NCBI RefSeq assembly: GCF_954871325.1
Contig: NC_088779.1
Span: forward strand, 513,121-577,120
Direction of reading: 5' to 3'
DNA length: 64,000 bases
From: Gordionus sp. m RMFG-2023
Taxonomy: Eukaryota; Nematomorpha; Gordioida; Chordodea; Parachordodidae
Of the stretch, positions 32,001-42,983 are shown in pieces. The position numbers and the translations under genes were made by a program. Under the pieces are notes generated by a model. The model saw only the letters and a list, made by a program, of their open reading frames with translations, had not been told where the DNA came from and searched no databases. Position 1 is the stretch's first letter. Every line of letters begins with the position of its first letter.

Positions 32001-34477
32001 GGATTAAATTATATAAAAATGCCCCATATACTAGTATTAGGATATATCTCCGACCCTCTAGGGTTATGGGTACTCTTAGTTCTTCTAAGAGTAGTGACAG
32101 CTGTTTTAGTAAATTTTGATGCACTCTCTCCCTCGTTTACCTTGGTTATTGTAATAACTTATACAGGAGGAATGTTAATTTTATTTTTGTACTCACGTGT
32201 TTTGTCTCCAAATAACCAAGGTAAACAAGGATGTTAGTGCATCAAAATGACATAGGTATAACTTATGGGGGTGTATCACTCCTCACTGTAGTAATTTGAG
32301 GAATATATTACGTCACTCCTTTTTAAAATAATAATAATTTAAAATAACTTATATTTCCAATTGATTATTTTCCTTTTCTTACTATAAAAAATAAATGGCA
32401 TATTTTGAACTTGAAATTAATGAAAAATATAAGTGAGTTGGACAATTTGAAGTGTTGCGAACGTATGTCTACAATGAACGATGAAAATTTATGGTTGTAT
32501 GAAGCCTCCACCGCACTCTTTCCCGCTATTTACATCTACAATAAACCGTTGCCCCGACCTATGGACCCCGGCATTTGGATACATAAAAGTATTTTTGATT
32601 TTTTATCGTAGAAAATATATATAATTTTTTTGGGGGGTAGAATTTTTTTGGAAAATTAGGGATTTTAATTTGTAGGCCCGGCTCTAATCCCGGCCTGTAC
32701 AGGCCCGTGTATCAGGGCCGGGCTGGGCCATATTTTAATTTTTTTTAAATATACCCGGGCCGGGCCCTATATTGTAAAACCAAATATTTGAAATCGCCAT
32801 TATTAGCTACAAAAATCAAAAATAGAATATATTTTTATAAAATCCGGGCCGGGCCACCGGGCCGGATTACCGGCCCGAAAAAAATTTTGAAAAAAAATCC
32901 GGGCCGGGTCGGGCCGTGTAAATGGTACCTCTGTTGGTGTCTGATATATACCCTAAGCTTTTCATATTAAACTTGTAACTTTTTGATTTGATAATTATCA
33001 TGAGCATGCGCTTTGCGTAGTAAACCCGATTCGTATAATAATCACGCCTTACTATATCCGCTTAACACGTTAAAAAATAATAAGGATCAAATTTGATCAT
33101 TTTATTGAGTTCTAATTAATATCCTATAATTAGTGGCCCAGGAAGGAAGGGAGAGAAGGAAGGAGGAAATAAGTAAGGGGGGGGGCGGAAGTGGAAATAG
33201 GGGTTCAAAAACTTGATTATTATTTTTTCTTCCATATAGTATACAACGAGGTTAACAGGCTACGCGATAAAGTGAAATCCAAATATTTGCCGGTTTACCC
33301 CTATTTCCGATTCGAGTACCCTGCAGAAGAGGGCCAAAAATATGAACCATATCTCGAAATCAAGGACTTAAAATTCTCCTACAAGCAAGCATTGGATATG
33401 GGGATGGATGGCATGGTTTAATAAATTTAATCTTAAATACTATTAATGCTGATTATTTAAGTACGACGATTTTTTTTATTGACGCTTCCGCCATCATTTT
33501 TTTTTCATATCGCTACCCTCGCCGCAAATTCTCAAGAAAATGTATTCCTCTACATTCACCTTACCCCATACCACTATACCCCAGCAAAAATTAATAAAAT
33601 ATACAATAATTTTTTTTTAAATAGAAATAATTAAAGGTTATGATAACTATATTACAATTTAAAATTTTTAGGAAAAATGCATTTTGAAACTAATTGTTAT
33701 ATATTAGAAAGTGTGTTATATTACCTCTAAAAAGAACTATAGCGGGAAAGCTACACATAAATTCTCCATCCCTTTTCTGAAAATCCCTTGCTATGCCTAT
33801 CTTTATTTATTTATCACTTAATCTCTCACCCTCATTCACATTACCTTATTTTCGATTCTTAAACGCGTTTTAGATTATATGGGCATCCTCCAAAAGATTA
33901 GAAGATAAATGTCAAAACATCAGCCAATATTTGAAAGATTATCTGGGCCCCATGTCAAGGATTAGCAAGCTCTTCGCCAAAAGTATTAGGAAAATATATT
34001 ATAGGACATCCCGGTTAAGCTTTTCCAACAGTTTTTCCAGCAGATTTTTGGTCCTAAAGATCTAAGAAGAATTTCGAAATTTTTGTATCAGCTGATATTA
34101 AAAAAATATGGCTTTTTCGCTCATAATAATTATAATAGAAAACGTTGCCTGGTTGTTTTGATAATTGGTCATGTCAATTCTATTCGATACAAATATAAAT
34201 GTCAATTCATAAATTTTAAGATTGTCAATCACTGATGTGCCATAACCCTGTCGCGAACGCCAAATCTGAATCCGGCACTTACGACTCGTACAAGGGCAGA
34301 AATTCGCATTCATTCAGGTACGAGCCCGTGGAGGGTAAATGCGTCAAAATCGATTTCGATAATCTCAATTATATTCACAAAATTTTGCATTCGACCGACC
34401 ATATAAACTCGACTTACCCCAAAAGGCCCGATAAAATCAAATCTCAATACAAATGCAAGCGTATTTCAAATACTTAA
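26043..34477 (+). CDS. Hyaluronidase (GH56), paralogue B, 8 exons
   Basis: A secreted endoglycosidase of the same family as gene A. Exons: 26043-26172, 26873-27696, 28932-29009, 31018-31205, 32434-32588, 33240-33415, 33874-33982, 34221-34477. They splice to 638 aa with all frames open, GT-AG borders and phases 1,0,0,2,1,0,1, identical to gene A. Exon 1 gives a hydrophobic leader (LYYLYYTLALIH). Residues about 44-196 form a Ser/Asp/Glu-rich extension with no family match. The catalytic domain starts at FKTFWNIPTDVC (about 198). Active-site counterparts of the bee enzyme are D324 and E326 (AVIDFEEY), Y399 (WGYYGFPYCY), Y440 (PAIY) and W520 (IIWASS). Exon 8 encodes a tail with CQSLMCHN, GKCVK and YKC, vaguely EGF-like at its start. 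An acceptor at 26864 instead of 26873 would also keep frame. The promoter is not defined. I judge it functional; substrate (hyaluronan versus chondroitin) cannot be decided. Confidence 0.93.
28391..28645. mobile_element. GC-rich hAT-type MITE (gene B intron 2)
   Basis: The left end is CAGAGATTTGCAGGCCCGGC. The interior alternates GGGCCGGGCC with poly-T and poly-A. The right end, read inverted, carries GGCCAGGCCCGG. The element stands out as a GC island in AT-rich intron DNA. No clean target duplication was found. Confidence 0.65.
29096..29968 (-). mobile_element. Internally deleted hAT element (gene B intron 3)
   Basis: 873 bp with terminal repeats CAGGGATTCAAACCGAA and, inverted, CAGGGATCCAAACCGAA. 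Both ends continue into many copies of GGTTCGGTTC. On the minus strand near 29600-29460 a hAT dimerisation domain is still visible as AVHATRVSV and SPYRCNLSGTNFENILIV in different frames, so a transposase once lay inside. No convincing 8-bp duplication was seen at its flanks, which suggests either age or imprecise ends. Related to the element in intron 1 of gene A. Confidence 0.8.
30452..30895. mobile_element. MITE family 1, outer copy of a nested pair (gene B intron 3)
   Basis: The left end TAGTGTTTGTTTAAACGGC and the right segment GAACCGTTTAAACAAAATCA belong to one element interrupted at about 30594 by a second copy. Family strings CATCTATTAACGAAATTTAG and TAATATTTTAGCC are present in the left half. 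Confidence 0.6.
30595..30836. mobile_element. MITE family 1, inner copy (gene B intron 3)
   Basis: 242 bp with ends TAGTGTTGTTAAACGGC and, inverted, TAGTTTTGTTAAACGGC. The flanks GCTGTAAT and GCTGCGAT make an imperfect (6 of 8) target duplication. It sits inside an older copy of the same family. Confidence 0.75.
31724..31925. mobile_element. MITE family 1 copy next to the nad6 NUMT (gene B intron 4)
   Basis: Ends TAATGTTGTTTAAACTG and, inverted, TAGTGTTGTAAAACGGC. Internal strings AACTAAAATATTTTAGCCAG and TCGACATTTCGCTAATAGAT are family-typical. Its right end lies about 100 bp before the nad6 fragment. Confidence 0.7.
32020..32326 (+). pseudogene. nad6 (ND6) mitochondrial fragment in nuclear DNA, longest copy
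   Basis: This encodes roughly the C-terminal half of mitochondrial NADH dehydrogenase subunit 6. The segment YTGGMLILFLYSRVLSPN (about 32158-32211) is the conserved ND6 membrane segment. After one frame change, YGGVSLLTVVIWGMYYVTPF (to the TAA at 32324-32326) is the last one, and the W there is a TGA codon, so the source used an animal mitochondrial code. Under the nuclear code it is dead. It lies in intron 4 of gene B. Related fragments occur in introns of genes A and C, which is unexpected for independent NUMT insertions. The ND6 identity is well supported; the donor species is presumably the host itself. Confidence 0.8.
32646..32933. mobile_element. GC-rich hAT-type MITE (gene B intron 5)
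   Basis: The left end contains TTTGTAGGCCCGGCTC. The right end, inverted, reads CAGAGGTACCATTTACACGG. The interior has repeated GGGCCGGGCC strings like 28391-28645, including the shared internal string CCAAATATTTGAAATC. This copy is about 290 bp. Confidence 0.65.
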
Positions 34478-36339
34478 TTATACGGTGCAAATGTCCTAAG
34501 ATAAAAACGCTACAAATTTTGGCGGTTGCGTCTTTTGGACATAGGTTAAATTGTTAGATGAACTATATGTAAAAAAAAATAATCTCATTTCACATCTTAT
34601 TATTATTATTAATTTTTTTTTAAAAAATATTCTTTAAAAGATTATGATATATTAGTTGTTATATAAAAATTATAATATATAATATTTAAAATTATAAAAA
34701 AAACACATCTAGTCGAGCCTGAAGATTTTTATTATAATTTTATATTTTATATGTATATAATAAGTCTTTTATATTAATATATATTATGTTAGCGCCAATG
34801 TGTTAATTTTTACTACTTTTTAAATTAATTTTTTAAAACGCGTTTTTTTTTTAAAATTAAAAAATCTGATTTTGCTGGAATAATCTTCTATCATGTTTTG
34901 GAATACCTGTCTTATGAATTGTAGACAATATTGGCATCAACCTTTGAGTCATTTATTTTAATATAAATTTATATTAAGTTTTGAAAAAGTTCATGGAAAA
35001 AATTGACTGGAATTCTTAGGGTAGAATTATTCCAAACATGGCGGCATACATTTTCGGTAAAATGAGATTTTTAAATTTTTTTTTAAAAAACGCCTTCAAA
35101 AAAAAAATGATTTAAAGTTGAAAAAATAACGCGCATTGCTTGGAGAAAAGAAAACGCAACATTGAAGCTAACATATAAAATAACAGCGAATTATTTATGT
35201 ATCATTTTAATTATTATACTATAACGTAATGACACAAATCATTTTCGCGTTTAACGCAGGCAATTTTTTTTTATGATTCAGTAATGTCATATATACTTTA
35301 TTATATTTATATATATCAAAATTCCTATTATTATTATCTGTATATAATCATGAATGATTGAATTGAATATTATTTTTTTTTAAATGCTTACAATCATGAT
35401 TTAACAAAATTTCTCCAAATGAGTAATTTGAAGATTTTTTTTATGCATAAAGAATCATGTACTATATTTACTTATAAAAGATTTAAATTGGAATATTAGC
35501 TAAAACTTGATCTAAGATCCTGCTTGAGCATTCTCAAAAAAATCTTCTTAAAAAAAAATATTTTTCCGAGATCAAAATCTTTGTTTTTCTTTTTGAGTAA
35601 ATGTCAAACCAACCCTGTATAGAATTCGATGATACGACATTCTGATATTTATCGCTTGTTTTAGTCATGTAATGCCCCCTTTTTTCAGTCATATAGCGAC
35701 ATTTCAAAGACATAGTAACTTTTTTTCTTCTTCAAAGTAATCTAATTAAAAGGGTGATATCTTTTGAGACCATATTTTCAAAATTTATAAAACTCAATAA
35801 AGTTTATCTGCATCAATCATAAGTAATGAAATTTATTGTATAAATAATACGTCTACTAAATTAGCTCCTCGTATAATAAAGTGTATATTATTTAATCGCG
35901 TTATATTTCGCCATATAAATGACGTCGTTTTCTAGGACACCAAAACGTACTAAGTCTATAGACTTTTACCAGTTCTTCTCCTAAATCCGATCATTTAAAG
36001 GGTGGTACACTATAATAATTAATATACTACACAAGGAATATAAAAGAAATCAAGACAAGGCCGTTAAGTCCGTTCCCATTCTCGTTTAGATCCTACGTTT
36101 TTTTCTTGGCAACAATGATAGTTTAATTTATTTTAGCCATTCATTATTTCCGTCTTACTCTATAAAGTTATTAAACATTCTTGGTTGAAATATGGCGCCT
36201 CCCGCCCTCTCTATAAACCTTCGATATAAATTTTTATCTAAATTACAATATGATTATCTGAACAATAAAAATATATTTGGGTCTCAAAATGTACACTAAG
36301 ACTTTGAATAATTAGCTATTTCAAAAAAAAAAATTTACC
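34478..36339. other. 3' flank of gene B and intergenic DNA
   Basis: No additional hyaluronidase exon or other gene is visible on either strand. AT-rich throughout. Confidence 0.5.
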
Positions 36340-36790
36340 AAAAAGTATTTATTGCGTTCTACATCGCTTACAGGGTTATATAGTATTTATCAACAGGGCT
36401 TTAGAATTCAGCATAATAGGAACCAGGGAATGGAAGGGCTGAAATCCCATTATCTACGACTAAAATGTCAAATGATCCAATCACACCACAAGTAAACCAC
36501 AATCCCGATGGTATGCCCTCCGATCTATGGAATATTAACAATGGTACTTGGCACGATTGTATAAATGTTAATCCCTTCCAAATATCTGGGTCTCTAATAT
36601 ACTTTATAAAAAGCTTAACCAATACCTTGGAGATGGATTTAACACGTGATAGCACCACCACACAGCAGCCTCAGATTCTCCTAACTCAGAGACTCGAAAG
36701 AGAGGTAGTATCTTTGGTCAGGACCGGGCTTTACTCACTGTCCATTTAGAAGAGATCGGTTTAAGTCGCGACCCACGTGATAAAATATTA
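36340..36790. other. Unrecognised GC-richer block with open frames on both strands
   Basis: Both strands stay open for about 80-95 codons (36465-36749, + and 36661-36401, -). The plus-strand frame reads NHNPDGMPSDLWNINNGTWHD at its start, an ordinary-looking composition unlike AT-rich noise. Neither frame matches a family I know. It could be a fragment of an old retroelement or a lone exon. Confidence 0.3.
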
Positions 36791-37523
36791 ATTAAAGTTG
36801 GTCTATTTTGAAATAAATACTAATACCCACGCTCATCATTGCCATATTAAGAAGCTTGTTTCTTATTTTGACAAAATCCCTGCTTTGGAAAGATATTTGT
36901 TAACAGGGGATAGAAGTTGATTGTTTAAGAATCAATATGATATAATTGAGAAACCTTCAAGTTTCATGGGGGAAAATGAATAAATAAATGAAAAAAAACT
37001 CTTCCAGAAAAGAAAGTAACAAATAAAATATAAATAAAATTACTATTTAATAAGTTAAAATATTTATATAAGAGAAGGGTTCGGACTAAAGACCTAATAA
37101 AATAAGACTGCCCCCCCCAACTCCTATTGGCCAAGTTCTGTATTGATCTAAGACAGACTCTTAGTAACCATACCGCTGACCTTAACAAAAGCCAAGCATT
37201 CTTTCATATATATATAAACACACTTCATCCAATAACACTATTCCAAAGAAATTAAGAGACCGGTGAAATTCCATAGACTTCCCTTGATATCTTTTGACAT
37301 AAAACGTCAAGCGAAGAGATTTTTCTCTAAGCGGATTATGAGAAATAGCGCGATAAATGCCTTAACTAAGGCGCCCAAGAATTATCAAACTAAGACTTCA
37401 AGCCCTGGTATTTTATTAAAGAGCTAAGGGAGTTTCTTCTTAAAAGAAATAACTCAAATTAATTGTAATTTATATCTTAAAAGGTGTTGGTTATTATACA
37501 TGGTTTAAGAGGACTAGTTAGAA

Positions 37524-37950
37524 GTAGTGTTGTTAATTGGTTGGTTGTGTAAAGGCCAGACCCGGGTTTGGGTCTAAAAAATAGACCAAACCAGCTTTGA
37601 GCACGAACCCAGAGCACAGACCCCGGGGTTCAGACCCGGAGTCCAGACCCGAAGGGCCTAAAAGTAGAAAAAATAGAAGAGCTCATAGAACTCATTTTGG
37701 TTGGCTTCGAAATAGAAAGTAGAGACACCTATAATGTTATTATATATAAGTTTTATTGACATCCAAAATAGTATTGTCATACAAGGCCCGATTTGAGCAG
37801 TTATTCAGAAAAATAATTACGCCAGCCTTAAGATTTTGGTTATTGATGGGCACAAAGTTTGGAAATTTATTAGCGAAATCTAGAGGTCCTAGGAAATACT
37901 TTCCTGGCTAAAATATCGAGTCAACCGCTTTTAAAAAATGGAACATTGAT
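37524..37950. repeat. hAT-type element fragments (family 1 and a CCCGG-rich one)
   Basis: At 37524 AGTGTTGTTAATTGGTTGG begins a block with repeated AGACCCGGG strings (to about 37670). From about 37785 to 37940 the sequence is family 1 MITE interior (TTTATTAGCGAAATCTAGAG, CTGGCTAAAATATCGAGTCA). The ends are incomplete. Confidence 0.5.
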
Positions 37951-38075
37951 CTAAAGTGCGTGATTTTTTTTTATAGAAGTGATCAATTGTGATTAAGGAG
38001 GTGCTTAGCCCTGAAGCCGATTCAAGGTTTTATATTCACATTCTTCTAATATATTAATATACTTTTAGAATTTTC

Positions 38076-38076
<1 letters not shown>

Positions 38077-38173
<97 letters not shown>

Positions 38174-38174
38174 T
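38077..38174 (+). repeat. (CTTT)n microsatellite
   Basis: About 24 CTTT units with one CTCT interruption near 38138. Confidence 0.94.
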
Positions 38175-38179
38175 ATATA

Positions 38180-40500
38180 AATAATACCAATTTATTATTA
38201 AATTAAACATTATAAATATAAAAAGTGGTAATTTTTTGATCAATCTTAATTTTTGAAAACGATATTTTATGTATAAATACTTTACGCCACCTAGAGGATA
38301 TAAATTAGTTTAATTAATTGTAAATTATTTGTGGAAAGTGAAAAATTTAATGTGGGTGTCACATATACATGAAATATGTTAATTAGGTTTTTGAGATTAT
38401 GTAAGTATATCGTCCGTCTAAGAATTGGAGTGCTCCACTTGCGTACATGTTTAAAATAGGAAAATCAACATTTAAAGTTGTTGTAATTGTTAAACCAAAT
38501 TACGAAGCCGAAGGATATTCAAATCTACTCAACAAAAAAGAATTAAATTTCGAATGCAAATGATTTAAAGAAAGATGAATAAAAAAGAATGATTATTCAA
38601 AGATTTTTTGTCAGTTTGTTTGTAAAACATTATGTAAATGAATATTATAGAAAAGTATATATATTCGAGGATATTTGTATAATGAGGAAGAGGATGATTT
38701 TACGAACTTAATTATAATTTTTAATTTTAATTTTATTATTTTAATTTTTAATTAATTTAGTTTGATTATAATTTTAACTTATTATTTAATAAAGATTTAG
38801 TATCATTTTAGTTCTAACTTTTCTGATTTGACCAATATTATAGAAAAATATATATAATCGAGGATATAAGTCTGATTTAGTATCATTTTAGTTCTAACGA
38901 GATTAGTCTGATTTAGTATCATTTTATTCTAACCTTTCTTAATTGACAACGATTATAATCTTCCAATTCTTATTTTAATTCTTCATAATTTTACAAAAGT
39001 TTAAAATCAAATATCTTTAAATGTTCCATTTACATTTTTATTTTATTATGTTATATATTCAAAATTGAATTACACGATGTTAATGAGAGATATTGATAAA
39101 ATGTAAAGTCATTGATGTTAATTTTTTTTATGTTTGTAATAAATGGAAAGATTGGTAGGCCAGTCCAGTTGTTGGCAAGAAATAAGTTTAACTTTAGGGG
39201 AAGAATGAGATAAAAACATTTTCTTGTATGTTTTTTGTGTAATGGAGAATTGGGGTTATAAAAAACATGCCTATTTTGGCTAATGTTTTATGTATGGAAG
39301 GAAAAGTATTACTTACGGCTGTGTTACATAAATAAAATTTGAAGGAAAAAGTGGAATGAACGGTGAAATGCTTATCGTAAAAGGGAGATAAAAAACGTTA
39401 TTTTTGTGTGCGTTTTTATGTGTTATAAGATGAGAAATAATTGTTTTCTTGCGGTTGGCACTTGCGGTATGTTTGATTTGTTTTTTTTTGTTTTAATTTT
39501 TTTTCCCCGTTCCCCCCTTTTCTAGTTTATAGTGTAAATGGTCCATGTATTTTCGGTCAGGCCATAAAAGAAAATATAAAATATAATTGTTAAAATGAAA
39601 TAAAAGGGAAGAATGATGAAAGGGAGCCTGGTTGAGGTTGCAATGGTGCTGATAAATTTAAAATTTTGTTTTCGTGTATGAAGTGTTAATTTTTTTTTTA
39701 ATGAAAATTTAAATTATAAAATTATTAGCTTAACTTAACTGATATTTACACAAAATAACGAATTTCCAAGGTGGGGGTGTTAAATTTTCCCTTGTCTCCA
39801 CACCCCACCCCTTTCCCCGGCTACCCCGATATATATCTCTCTAGCCGTTAATTCTACTCCTTACATTAGATATTTATTTATAATTATAAAATATACTTCA
39901 TCCAAAAAAAATATATATTTCAGTTGAACATATCTTTGATTTGAAGCGAATATATGAAACATTTCTTGCAAAAGCAGGGGAGTTACATGATTAATAATAG
40001 CGATTGATAGATGCGTCAAAGTTGAAATAACGACATTTTTGAAGGAGAAAATGCACTGATGATTCTGAAGAATTTTGTTTAAGATTTCTTGAACTTCTAA
40101 TTTATATTAATTTATCAGGCATCTTTACCGTAGAAATGTATTAGTCCAAAAAAAAACAAAATAAAATAAAAGTGAATTGTGCGATCCTAATGACAGGAGA
40201 TCCTATAAAAAAGATTTGGCGGTGTTGTAAGGGGGGGGGGGTGTCAAAAATACAAAATATTTTTTTAGAAAAGTTTAAACCCTATTTTTTAATGACAAAT
40301 TTTCAGAATTATAAAACATTGCGATACGATTTTAAATGATACTTAAAATTTAGTGAGATAAGCCATGGTTGGTCGTGGGATAGTTGGTTCTATAATAGTT
40401 ATCAATAGGATATATTAATTTTTAATACAATACACTTTAATTCATATTTTTAATTTTCTTCGCAATTTAAATTCCTAAAATTTCTTAAAAATCTCTAGTT
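38180..40500. other. Intergenic between gene C exon 4 and gene B side
   Basis: I searched the minus strand here for counterparts of exons 5-8 (for example the GIWIHK and IIWASS regions) and found none. A 50-bp segment with 'gatttagtatcattttagttctaac' is repeated three times near 38800-38930. Otherwise plain AT-rich sequence. Confidence 0.5.
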
Positions 40501-41582
40501 TCAAATTTAATTAAAATGACATGTATTTATTTTTTTTGGTTGATGTATAAGATATATAATATACCTTCTGTAACAATAGGGGAATCCATAATATCCCCAT
40601 TTAGCTTTAGGTCTCATTCCAATCCCGATTTTAAGGGTAGATTCAAAGAATAGCCTAACAGCCGAATCGAAAAGATTGGCGCTTATGATCTTCAATCTTT
40701 TAACGTCTGTCACGTCTGGGTTGTTTTTCGTGGCATATTCCAACGATTTTTTCTACGAACAAAAAAGAAATTTAAATCAGAATTTAGTATCGGGATACGG
40801 AATTCATGTGGATTCAGGATCTTTCCAATTTTGAATCCTTTGCTGAGGAATTATTTTATGAAAATCCGATTATACCATATGTTTATTCAAATGATTCTAA
40901 ATAACAAGTAAAAAGTAGTAAATTTTTTAACCCCCTCTCACCCACCCATAGTTTAAATATTTTCTCCGCCAATTTAAATGGAGCGCGGATGCGCGTAATC
41001 CCTCCAAATGTATACTTCTAGGATGGGTGCAAGAATCTTGTCCAAATTACACACCAAATTTATCAAGGAATTTTCTAATGCAATAAGAATTTGATTTGGA
41101 ATTTGGTTAAATTTAGGGAGTTGCCAAATTTTATCAGGAGCCAAAATTAGATGAGTTCTATTGTTTTAGGGATAGTATTTAGCCTTTTAGTAAATATTTT
41201 AAAAAAATTTTAATTGTATAATTACGGAACGCATATTATCAGTCACGAAAGATTTGATTTTTTTCTGGAAGAATGTTTTCCCAGAATGTTTATTCCCTGG
41301 ACGTCTGGAAATTTTTCGAATTTTACGAAAAATGAACTTGCACTATAAATAATTAAGTTTAACTTCCCGAAAAAAGGTAAATATAGAACGATATAGATGC
41401 TCAGCCAACCATATTTAACATTTTTTTAAATCTCAGAATAGCTTTTTTAAAAAAACGTTTTCAGATTGAAAAGAGACACTAAACGACAAATACTGCAGAT
41501 AGAAATTCTGAAATCCCTATTTCCCAAAACCTCATAGGATTTTTTTTCCTCCTGTGCTTATTATTCTCTTTAACATTAATAT

Positions 41583-41628
41583 TAGGGGGTACTCTTAGTT
41601 CTTTCTAAGAGTGGAGACAGCTGTTCTA
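41583..41628 (+). pseudogene. nad6-like fragment (NUMT), copy 3
   Basis: About 45 bp reading GGTACTCTTAGTTCT, then CTAAGAGTGGAGACAGCTGTT, close to 32067-32108 of the longest copy. It lies between exons 3 and 4 of the gene C pseudogene. Confidence 0.6.
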
Positions 41629-41989
41629 TCTGCATATAATATCTTAGTTTTTTTAAAAAAATAAATTGATCATATATTTATAAAATAAACAGATGCCTGT
41701 AAACATTCCATAATTTTCCCTCCAATACATTAAGACTGAGTGTGTATTCTTCGCAATCGATCACGGCCAAACCCTATTAAAATAAATATGCAGAAAATGA
41801 GATGGAAAGAAGCAGGAGAGGAAGAGAAAAATCATTATACATTGGATTATAAAATATATTTTCAATCTCTCATTTTAAATTTTTTTGGTAAAAAATTTAA
41901 CTTTTACCTCTTTTTTAATAAGGTAATCAATGGCATTTATTTATCTTGTTTCATTTGTATATTGTGATTCACAATCATTTCTATTATGG

Positions 41990-42575
41990 CAGGGCTAACA
42001 TATTATCTTTTTTTAAAGTGATTTTTTTGGGGGGCCAGACTGGTTGTCGCTCAAGATTCGGAGCTATTTCTGCACGTCTCTCATGAATATTATATAAATC
42101 CCATCTATTCTTCTTCATCATCATCATCATCATAATCCTAAAACTAGTTGAGATCTTTAAAACGCCCTGTATCCTTCCATATAGCATGACTTTGGGACAT
42201 GTCAATAACAATTTTTTTATCCAACATGTCCTTGTGGATTTATGAAATCCAGGTCAGTGGTGCCCTGCCTATGGTTCTCGTCACAAACTTGAAAATCAGA
42301 ATTTGCCTATTCACGTTAATTGTCTCAGTCCTTAACACATGTCCATATCATCTTAGTCTACTCTCCTTTATATTTTCCAACAAGACCGCTACGCACATCT
42401 ACTCTATTAGAGGTTATCATTGGTCATACATTTCATTTTGGTGAATGGCTCCATCTGATCATTGGCATTTTGTTCACATCCAACTTCTCCTTCTTAGCTA
42501 CTTGCAAAAGCCCAAGTTTCACAACCACACAGCAAGACTGGTTGGTGGATAGTTTGATAGGCCTTACCTTCTGAC
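41990..42575 (-). mobile_element. LINE 3' fragment, RTE/L1-like C-terminus (gene C intron 2)
   Basis: The minus strand encodes, across shifting frames, HQPVLLCGCETWAF (about 42550-42505) and then a RIRSADVRSGLVG to RWYGHVLRT stretch (about 42410-42335). This is the usual order at the C-terminus of LINE reverse transcriptase proteins (LYGCETW, then RLRWYGHVxR). The RT core is not present, so the copy is 5'-truncated. A short (ATC)n run at about 42112-42133 lies in the presumed 3' UTR. Confidence 0.75.
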
Positions 42576-42770
42576 CAGAGTAACTTCTAAAAAAATTCCT
42601 GCATTTAGTTATTTATAAGATATGTTTACTCTGCACCCTATTTTGTCAAAAAAATAAACTAGAATAATACAAATAGTTTGTTTATATACCTCTCCATATT
42701 TTGCATTTTAATGTCGATTAAATTTTTTTTAAATGGCGGCTTATGTCAAACTCCAATTTTAAGTGACGAT

Positions 42771-42983
42771 TAGTGTTGTTAAACGGCCGGTTTTGAGCCG
42801 ATTTTTAAAACCGGCCAACTCAATATTTTATCCAGAAAAATATTATGCATTTCGCTCATACAAGGAACAAAGGTTTAGAACATATGTTACGAAATCTCGA
42901 GGCTTAAGCAATATTTTTCTAGCTAAAATGTTGAGTCAGCCGTTTTGAAAGATCGGCTCAAAACGAGCCTTTTAATAACACTA
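42771..42983. mobile_element. MITE family 1, intact copy with perfect 8-bp TSD (gene C intron 2)
   Basis: 213 bp with ends TAGTGTTGTTAAACGGCC and, inverted, TAGTGTTATTAAAAGGC. GTGACGAT flanks both sides exactly (42763-42770 and 42984-42991). An 8-bp duplication and TA-starting ends with AGTGTTG are hAT features. This is the best-preserved copy and defines the family. It lies just 32 bp from exon 2 of gene C. Confidence 0.95.

Noticed and set aside
34098-34313. Minus-strand open frame opposite gene B exon 8
   Set aside because: It is a shadow of the plus-strand coding exon.
38180-40500. Possible exons 5-8 of paralogue C
   Set aside because: I looked for the conserved GIWIHK, YPYFRFEY and IIWASS regions on the minus strand and found none.
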